This document shows, piece by piece, positions 9,643-16,967 of a DNA stretch of 64,000 nucleotides. The translations under genes were made by a program, and so were the position numbers. The DNA lies in the NCBI GenBank assembly GCA_964621525.1, contig CAZUMS010000018.1, positions 1 to 64,000 of the forward strand. Reading direction: 5' to 3'. The notes beneath the pieces were generated by a model, which worked only from the letters and a program-made list of their open reading frames with translations, had not been told where the DNA came from and searched no databases. Within the stretch, counting starts at the first letter, position 1; the number at the start of each line of letters is the position of its first letter. The DNA comes from CAZMGV01 sp964621525 [NCBI: uncultured bacterium] (GTDB lineage Bacteria > JAGRBM01).

Positions 9643-10531
9643 GAAGGCCGAGGACGATCTCTTCGGCGCGGCGGAGTTCGTCCGCCGTGGAGCGCGAGCT
9701 GAGCCTGAGCTCGATCAGCGCACCCATCGACGCGATGATATGGACCCGTACCCAGAGATCATCCGGCCCCTCGCCCGGCTGCCGCGAATAGATGCGCCCG
9801 AGAATCGCCATCATTTCCCCGAGGAACCGGTCGTAGAGCGGCGCCATCGCCGTGCCGGGCCTTAACACCTCGCTCACCACGACAAGCGCCATCTTCTCGA
9901 TGAGCGCCATGCCGCCGATCAGGATCTGGACGATGCGGCGGAGCTGCTCCTCCGGCGGCGCCTCCCGCTCCGACTCCTTGCGGGCCAGCGCCACCACGAC
10001 CGTCAGGAACAGGTCGGAAATCGCGGTGAGGACCTCGTACTTGTTCCGGAAAAACTGGTAGAAGGTTCTCGGGGAAACGTCGCCGGCCTTCAGGATCTCC
10101 TCGATGCGGGCGTTTTCGAAACCGAATTCGGAGAAGGCGATTGTCGCTCCGCGCAGAATTCGCGCATAGCCGGAGTTGAGTCCGACGCCTTCCGACAGGC
10201 GAAGCAGAAGGTCCAGCACCGGTGCCGAGGCGCCCGGCCGGGTTTCGGCCTTCTGGATCATCTCCGACTGGATCGAGAGGAACTGCATGACCGCCTGGGG
10301 CCCCAGCGGCAGGATCCCGCCGAAGAGCACCTGGGCCTGGCGTTTCAACTCGGCGAGGAACCGCTCGCCCTCTTCCGCCCGGGCGGGTGCTGGGCTGCGG
10401 TCGCGCTTTCCACCCCTGCGAACGACCGACTGTAGCGCCTTGGGTATGCTCGGCAGCGGCGGGAGTGTCCCCTTGGCACGCCTGGAGGTGGATTTGTCCT
10501 GGTCATCCATGATGCGCTGAAGCGACTCCAC
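9629..10531 (-). CDS. TetR-family regulator with long N-terminal extension
   Basis: Predicted 300-residue DNA-binding regulator. The helix-turn-helix is at about residues 115-165 (ATIAFSEFGFENARIEEILK, then GDVSPRTFYQFFRNKYEVL), whereas TetR proteins normally start with it. The first 110 residues are therefore extra: a basic, proline-rich leader and then a helical segment (ERFLAELKRQAQVLFGG onward). The GTG start at 10531 is used here; ATG at 10510 is an alternative, and neither has a clear ribosome site. The gene is divergent from the SCP2-led operon. The 215-base gap holds several palindromes, including one over the operon's -10 box, so this protein is the best candidate repressor of that operon and probably of itself. 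Confidence 0.85.
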   Translation of the reverse strand: MESLQRIMDDQDKSTSRRAKGTLPPLPSIPKALQSVVRRGGKRDRSPAPARAEEGERFLAELKRQAQVLFGGILPLGPQAVMQFLSIQSEMIQKAETRPGASAPVLDLLLRLSEGVGLNSGYARILRGATIAFSEFGFENARIEEILKAGDVSPRTFYQFFRNKYEVLTAISDLFLTVVVALARKESEREAPPEEQLRRIVQILIGGMALIEKMALVVVSEVLRPGTAMAPLYDRFLGEMMAILGRIYSRQPGEGPDDLWVRVHIIASMGALIELRLSSRSTADELRRAEEIVLGLLRRN

Positions 10532-10553
10532 GGGGGTTCGAGTTTATACCTGT

Positions 10554-10605
10554 ATGCTCAGAAGCATAACATATTGATTTAACGAGGAAAATCCCAATAC
10601 GTATT
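10554..10605. promoter_or_regulatory. Palindromes near the TetR gene start
   Basis: Two short inverted repeats lie in the divergent spacer close to the TetR gene: ATGCT-CAGA-AGCAT at 10554-10567 and the perfect palindrome AATACGTATT at 10596-10605. A half-site like TTTATAC also occurs at 10544-10550. They could be autoregulatory sites. No protein binding can be deduced from sequence alone. Confidence 0.3.
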
Positions 10606-10645
10606 CAGTTAGACCTTCCGATAGGAATTTCTATGTCTTTATCTA

Positions 10646-10683
10646 TTGACCGCCTTGGCTCCGTTGGTAAAAATTATTTATAC
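10646..10683 (+). promoter_or_regulatory. Promoter with palindromic operator over the -10 box
   Basis: A sigma70-like promoter for the SCP2 operon: -35 TTGACC at 10646-10651, 16-base spacer, -10 TAAAAA at 10668-10673. The near-palindrome GTAAAAATTATTTATAC at 10667-10683 covers the -10. Read in the direction of transcription it matches the site in front of the second PF10118 gene (41621-41639) at 16 of 17 positions, with the same position relative to -10. A repressor bound here would block RNA polymerase. The divergent TetR gene is the obvious candidate. Confidence 0.6.
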
Positions 10684-10746
10684 ATCAGCCCCCGCAAGAA
10701 CCCCGGCTGACCGGGGATGTGACGGGTGGCGAAGGAGACAATTCCC

Positions 10747-11322
10747 ATGACCCCGAAACAGCTGCTCAACGAAATCGTCCCGAAGAAACTGGCCGAACTG
10801 GCGGGCCTCCAGTTCCCCGACCTCGCGGCCGAAATGCAGGTCACGATCGAGGGCGACGAAGGCGGTGTCTGGTCGATGACCGCCGCCGGCGGAAAGCCCC
10901 AGGTGAAGTCCGGCGCCGCGTCGAAACCGGTCGTCTGCATCAAGACGAACCGCTCGGCCTTCGACATGGGCTTCAAGCGGGCCGGCACGCAGGCTCTTGA
11001 AATGGACATCACCGGCCCGGTGAAGATGGCTCTCAAGCTGATGCCCGATAACGAAAAGATCGACATGATCCGCCAGCAGCTGAACGGTACCCTGCTGTTC
11101 AAGGTGATGGCTGACGATGGCGACGCACTGATCGGCATCGGGTTCAACGCCGACGCGGACATCAATAACCCCACCTGCACCATCGAGACCTCGGAGAACG
11201 AGCTCAAGGAGATGCAGGAAGGAAAGATGCCGCCCCAGCAGGCGTTCATGGCCGGCAAGATCCGGCTCTCGGGGGACATGTCGCTGGCCATGACGGCCGG
11301 CATGCTGCTCGCCCCGATGTAA
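10747..11322 (+). CDS. SCP2 sterol-binding domain protein
   Basis: Predicted 191-residue soluble protein of the SCP2 lipid-transfer fold, which binds fatty acyl chains, sterols or similar hydrophobic molecules. Typical features are an N-terminal helix (PKQLLNEIVPKKLAELAG), beta strands around VTIEGDEGGVWSM, and a C-terminal region ending KIRLSGDMSLAMTAGMLL, which matches the conserved SCP2 end. The ATG at 10747 has a GAAGGAGA ribosome site 8 bases upstream; an upstream in-frame GTG at 10726 lacks one. It is the first gene of an apparent operon with a PF10118 protein, a luciferase-like monooxygenase and an epimerase fused to another SCP2 domain. It may hold or deliver the shared substrate. Confidence 0.85.
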   Translation: MTPKQLLNEIVPKKLAELAGLQFPDLAAEMQVTIEGDEGGVWSMTAAGGKPQVKSGAASKPVVCIKTNRSAFDMGFKRAGTQALEMDITGPVKMALKLMPDNEKIDMIRQQLNGTLLFKVMADDGDALIGIGFNADADINNPTCTIETSENELKEMQEGKMPPQQAFMAGKIRLSGDMSLAMTAGMLLAPM

Positions 11323-11340
11323 GAAGCCGGTCCCAGGACC

Positions 11341-11364
11341 GCGGGTGGCGGCGACGCCGCCCGC
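11341..11364 (+). other. Intercistronic hairpin with GCGA loop
   Basis: GCGGGTGGCG (11341-11350) pairs with CGCCGCCCGC (11355-11364), with one G-U pair, around the tetraloop GCGA. A smaller stem CGGTCC-CA-GGACCG precedes it. It lies between the SCP2 and PF10118 genes with no T-run, so it is more likely an mRNA stability or partial attenuation element than a full terminator. Confidence 0.45.
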
Positions 11365-11432
11365 AGGTTTCCCCGCCCCTCCGATCAACCCCATTCACCC
11401 CGTGAGAGCACGGCTCCATGGAGGAAAAGACG

Positions 11433-12287
11433 ATGCAAACCCAGACCTCCCCCAGAAAAACAAAGCAGACCCATCCGGTTTCCACGCTACCCGCCGATCT
11501 CGAAATCAAGGTCCGCCATCCCCGGTTCGATCTTGCGAAAGACCGCAGGTACTGGCTGGATAACGACCCGGTGATGAGCCGGGTCGTCGACGCCCTCTCG
11601 ATGTTCTTCCCCGACGGGGAGAAGTTCTTCATCGATTCGGTCGTCCGGTTCCGGGACGAGATCAAGGATCCCGGCCTGAAGAAGCAGGTGGCCGCCTTCG
11701 CCGGACAGGAAGCCGCACATACGGCCGAACACCGCAAATACAACAAAATGGCCGCGGGCAAACTCGCCCCGCGCTATGAGTATGTGGCGAAGTTCCTGCT
11801 CGGCACCGGCCGCAAGACCCTGACCCGGCGGCAGCAGCTCGCCGTGACCGTCGCCCTTGAGCACCTCACGGCGACCCTTGGCGACCTGATCCTGAACGAC
11901 CGGGAAACGTCGGCGAAGATGGACGAGGAGCACCGGAAACTCCTGCTCTGGCACGCTGCCGAGGAGACCGAGCACAAGTCGGTGGCGTTCGACGTCTACC
12001 GCCTCGTGGGCGGAGACTACCCCACCCGGGCGGCCGCCATGGTTTCGGCGACCCTCCTGCTCGTACTGGCAACGGGGGGCGTGACCGCTTCGATGCTCTG
12101 GAACGACGGAGAGCTGCTGAAGGTGCGAAACCTGAAAAGCCTCTACGCGACGCTGTTCACAAAACCGGGGATCATCCTCAACATGGCCCCGGAATTCCTC
12201 AAGTATTTCCGCCGGGACTTCGCCCCGTGGAACCATGACAACTCGGCCCTGCTCCGGGCCTGGAAGCAGGAATACGCCCAGGCCTGA
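11433..12287 (+). CDS. PF10118 family predicted metal-dependent protein (copy 1)
   Basis: Predicted 284-residue protein of the family annotated as predicted metal-dependent hydrolase (PF10118/COG3687). Its conserved acidic and histidine residues are E63 (GEKFF), E93 and H96 (GQEAAH), E143 (ALEH), and E178 and H181 (EETEH). The order E, ExxH, E, ExxH is the pattern of ferritin-like diiron carboxylate enzymes, so an oxygenase or desaturase role is as plausible as hydrolysis; this is my inference. A hydrophobic segment near residues 200-225 may be a membrane helix. ATG 11433 is chosen for its GGAGGAAA ribosome site; ATG 11418 is an alternative. A clear paralogue is encoded at 40714-41571. Confidence 0.85.
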   Translation: MQTQTSPRKTKQTHPVSTLPADLEIKVRHPRFDLAKDRRYWLDNDPVMSRVVDALSMFFPDGEKFFIDSVVRFRDEIKDPGLKKQVAAFAGQEAAHTAEHRKYNKMAAGKLAPRYEYVAKFLLGTGRKTLTRRQQLAVTVALEHLTATLGDLILNDRETSAKMDEEHRKLLLWHAAEETEHKSVAFDVYRLVGGDYPTRAAAMVSATLLLVLATGGVTASMLWNDGELLKVRNLKSLYATLFTKPGIILNMAPEFLKYFRRDFAPWNHDNSALLRAWKQEYAQA

Positions 12288-12331
12288 ACGGCCCGTTTTC
12301 CTGCCCCCGCGGATCCAAGGCATAGTAAAAA

Positions 12332-12355
12332 CAGGGCCCCCTCGCGGGGGCCCTG
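12332..12355. other. Intercistronic 10-bp perfect hairpin
   Basis: CAGGGCCCCC (12332-12341) pairs perfectly with GGGGGCCCTG (12346-12355) around TCGC. It lies between the PF10118 and monooxygenase genes, ending about 7 bases before the latter's GGAGGGG ribosome site. A T-run follows it only on the opposite strand (AAAAA precedes it here), so it is shaped like a minus-strand intrinsic terminator even though the local genes are on the plus strand. Confidence 0.5.
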
Positions 12356-12372
12356 CCCTGTGGAGGGGTCTC

Positions 12373-13443
12373 ATGAAGTTCTCCCTGTTCTTCGAGATGC
12401 AGATGTCCGATCCGTCGCCCGAGGAAGAGGCCCGGTGCTTCCATGACTGCGCCGAGCAAGCCATCCTCGCCGACCAGATCGGCTACCACGGTATCTGGGA
12501 GGTCGAGCATCACGGCCTCAGGGAATATTCCCACTCCTCGGCCCCGGAGGTGTTCCTTGCCTATGTCGCGGCCAAGACGAAGAACATACGCATCGGCCAC
12601 GGCATCACGCTGACGCCCAAGGCCTACAACCACCCCATGCGGATCGCCGAACGGATCGCCACCCTCGACATTCTCTCCAACGGCCGGGTGAACTGGGGCT
12701 CCGGCAAGAGCAACTCGCTCACCGAGCAGAAGGCGTTCGAGTGCGACATCCCGAAACTCCACGATCAGTGGAAAGAAGCGCTCCAGATCATCCCCCGCAT
12801 GTGGCAGGAGGATGTTTTCGAGTTCAAAGGGGAGTTCTGGAATATCCCGCCGACGCAGGTGGTCCCGAAGCCGGTCCAGAAGCCTCATCCGCCCATGTTC
12901 GCCGCCTGCTCGAAGCCCGATTCGGCCGTCGAGGTAGGCAAGCAGGGGGTCGGCGCCCTCAACTTTGCCGTCGGCAACGACGAATACCTGACGAAGAAGG
13001 TAAAGGAATACCGCAAGGCCGTCGAGGCCGCGAACCCCAGGCATTTCAAGAAGACCAACTGGTTCGCCTGCACGCCCGTAGCCCACTGCCAAGACGATGA
13101 TCGCAAGGCCTGCGAGATCGGCATGCGAGGAGCCCGGTTCTTCGCCCAGTCGCTCGGGATCTACTACACGCCGATGAACCGTCCCGTCGGGAAGATCCCG
13201 GTCCAGCGCGGCGAGATCCCGCCTCACGAGCTTACCGAGGCGATGGAAGCCCGGCTCATGCCCGACGCCCCGGCCATGAACGTGATCGGCGACCCCAGCC
13301 ACTGCCGGGAGATCGTGAGCCGGTTCCGCGATGCCGGTATCGACGAGCTCATCCTCGTCATGCAGGCTGGCACCGTCCCTCACGAACAGATAATGAAGTC
13401 GATCAGGACGTTCGGCGAAAAGGTCATGCCACACTTCGCCTGA
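12373..13443 (+). CDS. LLM class flavin-dependent monooxygenase
   Basis: Predicted 356-residue bacterial luciferase-like monooxygenase (PF00296). Members use reduced flavin and oxygen, or coenzyme F420 in some lineages, to oxidise diverse substrates. The family features are the TIM-barrel start MKFSLFFEMQMSDPSPEEEA, the segment EHHGLREYSHSSAPEVFLAY, and NGRVNWGSGKSNSLTEQKAF in the middle. The start ATG at 12373 has a good GGAGGGG ribosome site; longer in-frame extensions would run through the hairpin. It is the third gene of the SCP2 operon, and the epimerase follows after 21 bases. A dedicated flavin reductase is not seen nearby. Confidence 0.9.
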   Translation: MKFSLFFEMQMSDPSPEEEARCFHDCAEQAILADQIGYHGIWEVEHHGLREYSHSSAPEVFLAYVAAKTKNIRIGHGITLTPKAYNHPMRIAERIATLDILSNGRVNWGSGKSNSLTEQKAFECDIPKLHDQWKEALQIIPRMWQEDVFEFKGEFWNIPPTQVVPKPVQKPHPPMFAACSKPDSAVEVGKQGVGALNFAVGNDEYLTKKVKEYRKAVEAANPRHFKKTNWFACTPVAHCQDDDRKACEIGMRGARFFAQSLGIYYTPMNRPVGKIPVQRGEIPPHELTEAMEARLMPDAPAMNVIGDPSHCREIVSRFRDAGIDELILVMQAGTVPHEQIMKSIRTFGEKVMPHFA

Positions 13444-13464
13444 TTCCCTGCGGGAGGCCGCGCC

Positions 13465-14874
13465 ATGACAGCCCCACTGAAAGTCGCCATCACCGGAGCC
13501 TCCGGAAGCCTCGGCGAGGCGATCCTCGACCTGCTGATTCCGGACGACGATATCGGGGAGATCGTTTCGGTCGATCTCGCCGCCCCGCGCCGTCATGCCG
13601 GTTCGCCGAAGCTCCGGTTCGTCCAGATGGACGTCCGCGATCCGAAGCTCGCCGAAGCCTTCCAGGGCATGGATGCCGTCATGCATCTGGCCTTCGTGGT
13701 CGAGAAGACCGGCGGCCTCGCCCCCGAAGCGGTGGAGGCGATCAATGTCGGCGGCACCCAGAACGTCTTCCGGAGCGCCGACGCCGCCGAAGTGAAACAG
13801 GTCGTCTACGCCTCGTCAGTGGCGTCTTACGGCATCCATGACTCGAACGTGGGCAAGGTACTCACGGAAGACGCACCGCGGGTGGCCAGTGAGAATTTCT
13901 ACTACTCGCGCCACAAGACGGCGGTCGAGCACTGGCTGGACGATTTCGAGAAAAGCCGCCCGGAAATGACCATCTGCCGCCTCCGGCCGTCGATCTTCCT
14001 CAGCGAGCGGTCCGAGACCCGCAAGGTCCGGTTCCTGTTCGCCGCCCCGGTCCATCTGCGGATGCGGGAAGTAAACTCCCGGCTCCAGCTTACCCATGAA
14101 GACGACGTGGCGCAGGCCTTCGTGCTGGCGCTCAAGAAAAAGGCCCGGGGGGCATTCAACGTCTCCGCAGACGGCACCGTCCCTCTCGGAAATCTGGGCG
14201 GGGAACTGGGGCGCCCGTCGATCCCGGTGCCGGGGAACCCGCTCAAGCTCGCCAAACTGGCCGCCAGAGCCGGTGTGGCACTCATGGATCCGATCTGGTT
14301 CGATGTCATGGACAAGGGGGAAGTGACTGTCTCGGCCGCGAAGATCCGCAAGGAACTCCGGTGGCAGCCGCGCTTCGAGACTTCCGCTGACGTCCTCCGG
14401 GCCGTCGCCGGACTCCCCAACGCGAGAGCCTCACATGCCCTCAAGTGGTACTGGGGTCCCATGGCCCGCCTCTCGGCGCTTCTCCGGGGTATCCCGATGC
14501 CTCCGGACATTGCCGCCCAGGCACGGGGGTTCGAGGGCGACATCAACCTGATCTTCACGGGCGAAGCGCCCGGCTCCTGGCGAATCCACATCGGGCCCGG
14601 CAAGTTCGCCATCCATGAAGGCACGGTCCGTGACGCCCGGGCGACCATCCTGATGAAGACCGAAACCTTCCACGACATCCTGGCCGGGAAAATGAACACC
14701 CAGTCGGCGTCGTTCACCGGCAAGATCCGCGTGCGGGGCGAAGGCGAGACTGTGCTCGTCGCCATGGGTTCCATCGATGCCTTCCGGAAGTTCCAGAAGA
14801 TGCGGAATCTGGCGGGTTTCGGCGCCCGTCAGTATGCAAGGTTCCTGCTGAAAGACGTCCCCGCCGCCGCCTGA
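13465..14874 (+). CDS. NAD-dependent epimerase/dehydratase fused to SCP2 domain
   Basis: Predicted 469-residue two-domain enzyme. Residues 1 to about 320 are an extended short-chain dehydrogenase with nucleotide-binding motif TGASGSLG (residues 10-17) and an active-site YxxxK in YYSRHKTAVEHW. The C-terminal 120 residues, from about INLIFTGEAPGSWRIHIGPG to the end, are an SCP2 lipid-binding domain. The fusion suggests the oxidoreductase acts on a substrate carried by the SCP2 fold, similar to how some sterol-related enzymes are arranged. It is the last gene of the operon. Its stop codon directly abuts the stop of the convergent hydrolase gene with no spacer. Confidence 0.88.
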   Translation: MTAPLKVAITGASGSLGEAILDLLIPDDDIGEIVSVDLAAPRRHAGSPKLRFVQMDVRDPKLAEAFQGMDAVMHLAFVVEKTGGLAPEAVEAINVGGTQNVFRSADAAEVKQVVYASSVASYGIHDSNVGKVLTEDAPRVASENFYYSRHKTAVEHWLDDFEKSRPEMTICRLRPSIFLSERSETRKVRFLFAAPVHLRMREVNSRLQLTHEDDVAQAFVLALKKKARGAFNVSADGTVPLGNLGGELGRPSIPVPGNPLKLAKLAARAGVALMDPIWFDVMDKGEVTVSAAKIRKELRWQPRFETSADVLRAVAGLPNARASHALKWYWGPMARLSALLRGIPMPPDIAAQARGFEGDINLIFTGEAPGSWRIHIGPGKFAIHEGTVRDARATILMKTETFHDILAGKMNTQSASFTGKIRVRGEGETVLVAMGSIDAFRKFQKMRNLAGFGARQYARFLLKDVPAAA

Positions 14875-15897
14875 TCAGCGGGACATGGTATCAAGACGCT
14901 TCTTGAGGTCCGGCAGCGCTCCCGGCAGGCGGGCGAGCGCCGTCATATGCCCGCCCTTCAGCCAGATGCTCTGGACGCCCGGCCACCGGCCGATCTGGCG
15001 GCGCATGGAATCGGCCGGCACGATCAGGTCGTCCTCCGCTGCGACAATGACAATCCGCTCCGGCGCGATGGCCGGCATGAGCCGGGTGAGGCCAACGAGG
15101 TCCATCAGCTCGGCCACCCGCTCGCTGGAGATTCCGAATCCAGCCAGTTCCCGGCGGACGCCTTCGAGCACGGGCGCCTTGCCGATGATATCCGGAAGGT
15201 CGAGATGTCCGATAATCGGAACGGCAAAGGATATCCGGGGTTCGACGCAGGCAACCACCTTGGTGACGACACCGCCGAGGCTGATCCCCGAAAAGCCGAT
15301 CTCGTCGTAGGAGCCGGTGTTCTTGACGTACTGGAACAGCGTCCGGGCATCCAGAACCGACTGGCGAAGGGATTCGAAGGTCCGCATCAGGTCCGCGCTG
15401 AAGAACAGCGAGCCGTCGTATTTTGAGTGCCGGACCTGGCGCTCGCCATGATGCGGGAGCTGGAAATGAAACACGTCGCAGTCGAGGCCCCGGGTCATCA
15501 GCGGCCCCACGAGGGTGTCCTCGAGGATCGACCCCGGCTCCATCCAGCCGTGAATATGCAGGACGGCGCGGCGGGGCCTGAAGCCCGAGCGGCTCACCTT
15601 ACGGGCCTTGAACCGGTGGAGCGGCGTGTGGTGCTCCAGATAGTCCCCGACCAGTTCGTCCACCAGCGGCAGGTGTTCGCTCCGGAACTCGATCGTCCGG
15701 TACTCATAGCCGAGAACCCGGCGGCTCCCGGACAGCTTCACTTCAGGATCCGCCTTGGGAGACGGGAACAGGTCCCCCAGCGACCGGTTCAGGTACCGGT
15801 CCAGCCAGCGGGTCGTGTCTTCGTTCGGCCTCAATGCCTTCTGCTGCAGGTTCGCGATCTGTCCGATCAGGCTGTCGACACCGGAATGGATATTCAT
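14875..15897 (-). CDS. Alpha/beta hydrolase family protein (ABHD18-like)
   Basis: Predicted 340-residue cytoplasmic alpha/beta hydrolase. The nucleophile elbow is GFSGISLGG, with Ser in the GxSxG motif. The strand before it, LHIHGWMEPGSILED, gives the oxyanion region, and KGGHMTAL near the C-terminus supplies the expected catalytic His. The overall layout resembles ABHD18/DUF2048-type hydrolases, usually esterases or lipases of unknown substrate. It is convergent with the epimerase and divergent from the M14 peptidase. Its position next to the lipid-oxidation operon suggests a related substrate, but it is on the opposite strand and separately transcribed. Confidence 0.75.
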   Translation of the reverse strand: MNIHSGVDSLIGQIANLQQKALRPNEDTTRWLDRYLNRSLGDLFPSPKADPEVKLSGSRRVLGYEYRTIEFRSEHLPLVDELVGDYLEHHTPLHRFKARKVSRSGFRPRRAVLHIHGWMEPGSILEDTLVGPLMTRGLDCDVFHFQLPHHGERQVRHSKYDGSLFFSADLMRTFESLRQSVLDARTLFQYVKNTGSYDEIGFSGISLGGVVTKVVACVEPRISFAVPIIGHLDLPDIIGKAPVLEGVRRELAGFGISSERVAELMDLVGLTRLMPAIAPERIVIVAAEDDLIVPADSMRRQIGRWPGVQSIWLKGGHMTALARLPGALPDLKKRLDTMSR

Positions 15898-15965
15898 GGA
15901 GAGTTACCGCCCTCGCCGGAGCTTCGCACCGGCAGCCGTCATTTGTAACAGTTTAGCCGGAGCGC

Positions 15966-15986
15966 ACAAATTCGTTGAATATTTGT
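15966..15986. promoter_or_regulatory. Inverted repeat between divergent hydrolase and peptidase genes
   Basis: ACAAAT at 15966-15971 and ATTTGT at 15981-15986 form a 6-bp inverted repeat with a 9-base spacer, in an AT-rich stretch of the 120-base divergent spacer. It could be a protein-binding site for either gene. No promoter boxes stand out strongly. Confidence 0.25.
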
Positions 15987-16017
15987 CACGCTATTGTCAT
16001 TAATAATCCTGGTGGCA

Positions 16018-16962
16018 ATGGGAACTCTCCCCCGACATTTGGGCAGTTACCGGGAAGGCGGGGCTTTCGAGGAAGCCTGGCGCGATCTCGCCTGCCGGGC
16101 CGGGGCGTCGGAATCGGTAGCCGGAAAGTCTGTCGACGGGCGGCCGATCTACCGTTTCGACCTCGGCGATCCGTCGAAGCCCGCCGTTCTCCTCACCGGA
16201 CTCATTCACGGCGTCGAACTGATCGGCTCGGAAGCCCTTTTCCATCTGGTCGAAACCCTCGCCCTGACCGATGCCGGAAGCCGGTCGGCCGTTCTGGATC
16301 AGGTCCGTCTGGTGGTCCTTCCGGTGGTGAACCCGGACGGACTCGCCGGGAACACCGCGAGACTCGCCACCGGGCGGCCCGCCTGGCAGCGCTGGAACAA
16401 CCACGGCGTCGATCTGAACCGGAACTTCCCGGTGCTTACGGAGAAGACCTCATACCATCCGCTCTCGGGTTCCCGGGCGAAATGGTCCCCCTACTACGCC
16501 GGCCCGAGCCCCTTCTCCGAACCGGAGACCTGGGCCTTGGGTAACGTAGTCAAAGAGGTAAATCCCGCCCTCTCCCTCGGCTTTCACAGTTTCGGCAACC
16601 TACTGCTCTACCCGTGGGGCTATACGAAGCGCCCGAGCCCCCGGCGCAGCCACTATCTCGAAATCACCCGGAACTTCGCGGCCCAGCTCCGCCAGTTTCC
16701 CTACCGGGTTCTCCAGTCCAGCCACCTGTACCCGGTCACAGGGGATCTGGACGACTGGCTGGAAAATGCCTTCGGCACGACGGCGTTCACCGTGGAGGTG
16801 AGCCAGCTAGACTGCCGGCTTCTGGACCCCCGGCGGCTGATCAATCCATTCTCATGGATGAACCCCGTGAACGTGCGGGGAACGGTGCGCAACCTGACGC
16901 CCGGGCTCATCACGCTGATACAGGACTGGCTGTCGGCCCGGACGACGGACGCCGCGGGCTGA
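16018..16962 (+). CDS. M14-family zinc carboxypeptidase-like protein
   Basis: Predicted 314-residue metallopeptidase of the M14 family. Zinc ligands are visible as H64 and E67 (HGVE) and H190 (FHSFG), and the catalytic Glu is E260 (TVEVS). The substrate-binding segment GVDLNRNFPV also matches the family. No signal peptide is apparent, so the enzyme may act in the cytoplasm, perhaps on peptidoglycan fragments or peptides; that role is inference. ATG 16018 is used; an in-frame TTG at 15994 exists but has no ribosome site, and the site upstream of the ATG is also weak. It ends 5 bases before the convergent potassium transporter gene. Confidence 0.85.
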   Translation: MGTLPRHLGSYREGGAFEEAWRDLACRAGASESVAGKSVDGRPIYRFDLGDPSKPAVLLTGLIHGVELIGSEALFHLVETLALTDAGSRSAVLDQVRLVVLPVVNPDGLAGNTARLATGRPAWQRWNNHGVDLNRNFPVLTEKTSYHPLSGSRAKWSPYYAGPSPFSEPETWALGNVVKEVNPALSLGFHSFGNLLLYPWGYTKRPSPRRSHYLEITRNFAAQLRQFPYRVLQSSHLYPVTGDLDDWLENAFGTTAFTVEVSQLDCRLLDPRRLINPFSWMNPVNVRGTVRNLTPGLITLIQDWLSARTTDAAG

Positions 16963-16967
16963 ACCCC

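Noticed and set aside
12332-12355. Plus-strand terminator after the PF10118 gene
   Set aside because: There is no T-run downstream on the plus strand, and the next gene's ribosome site begins immediately, so it is reported as an intercistronic hairpin instead.
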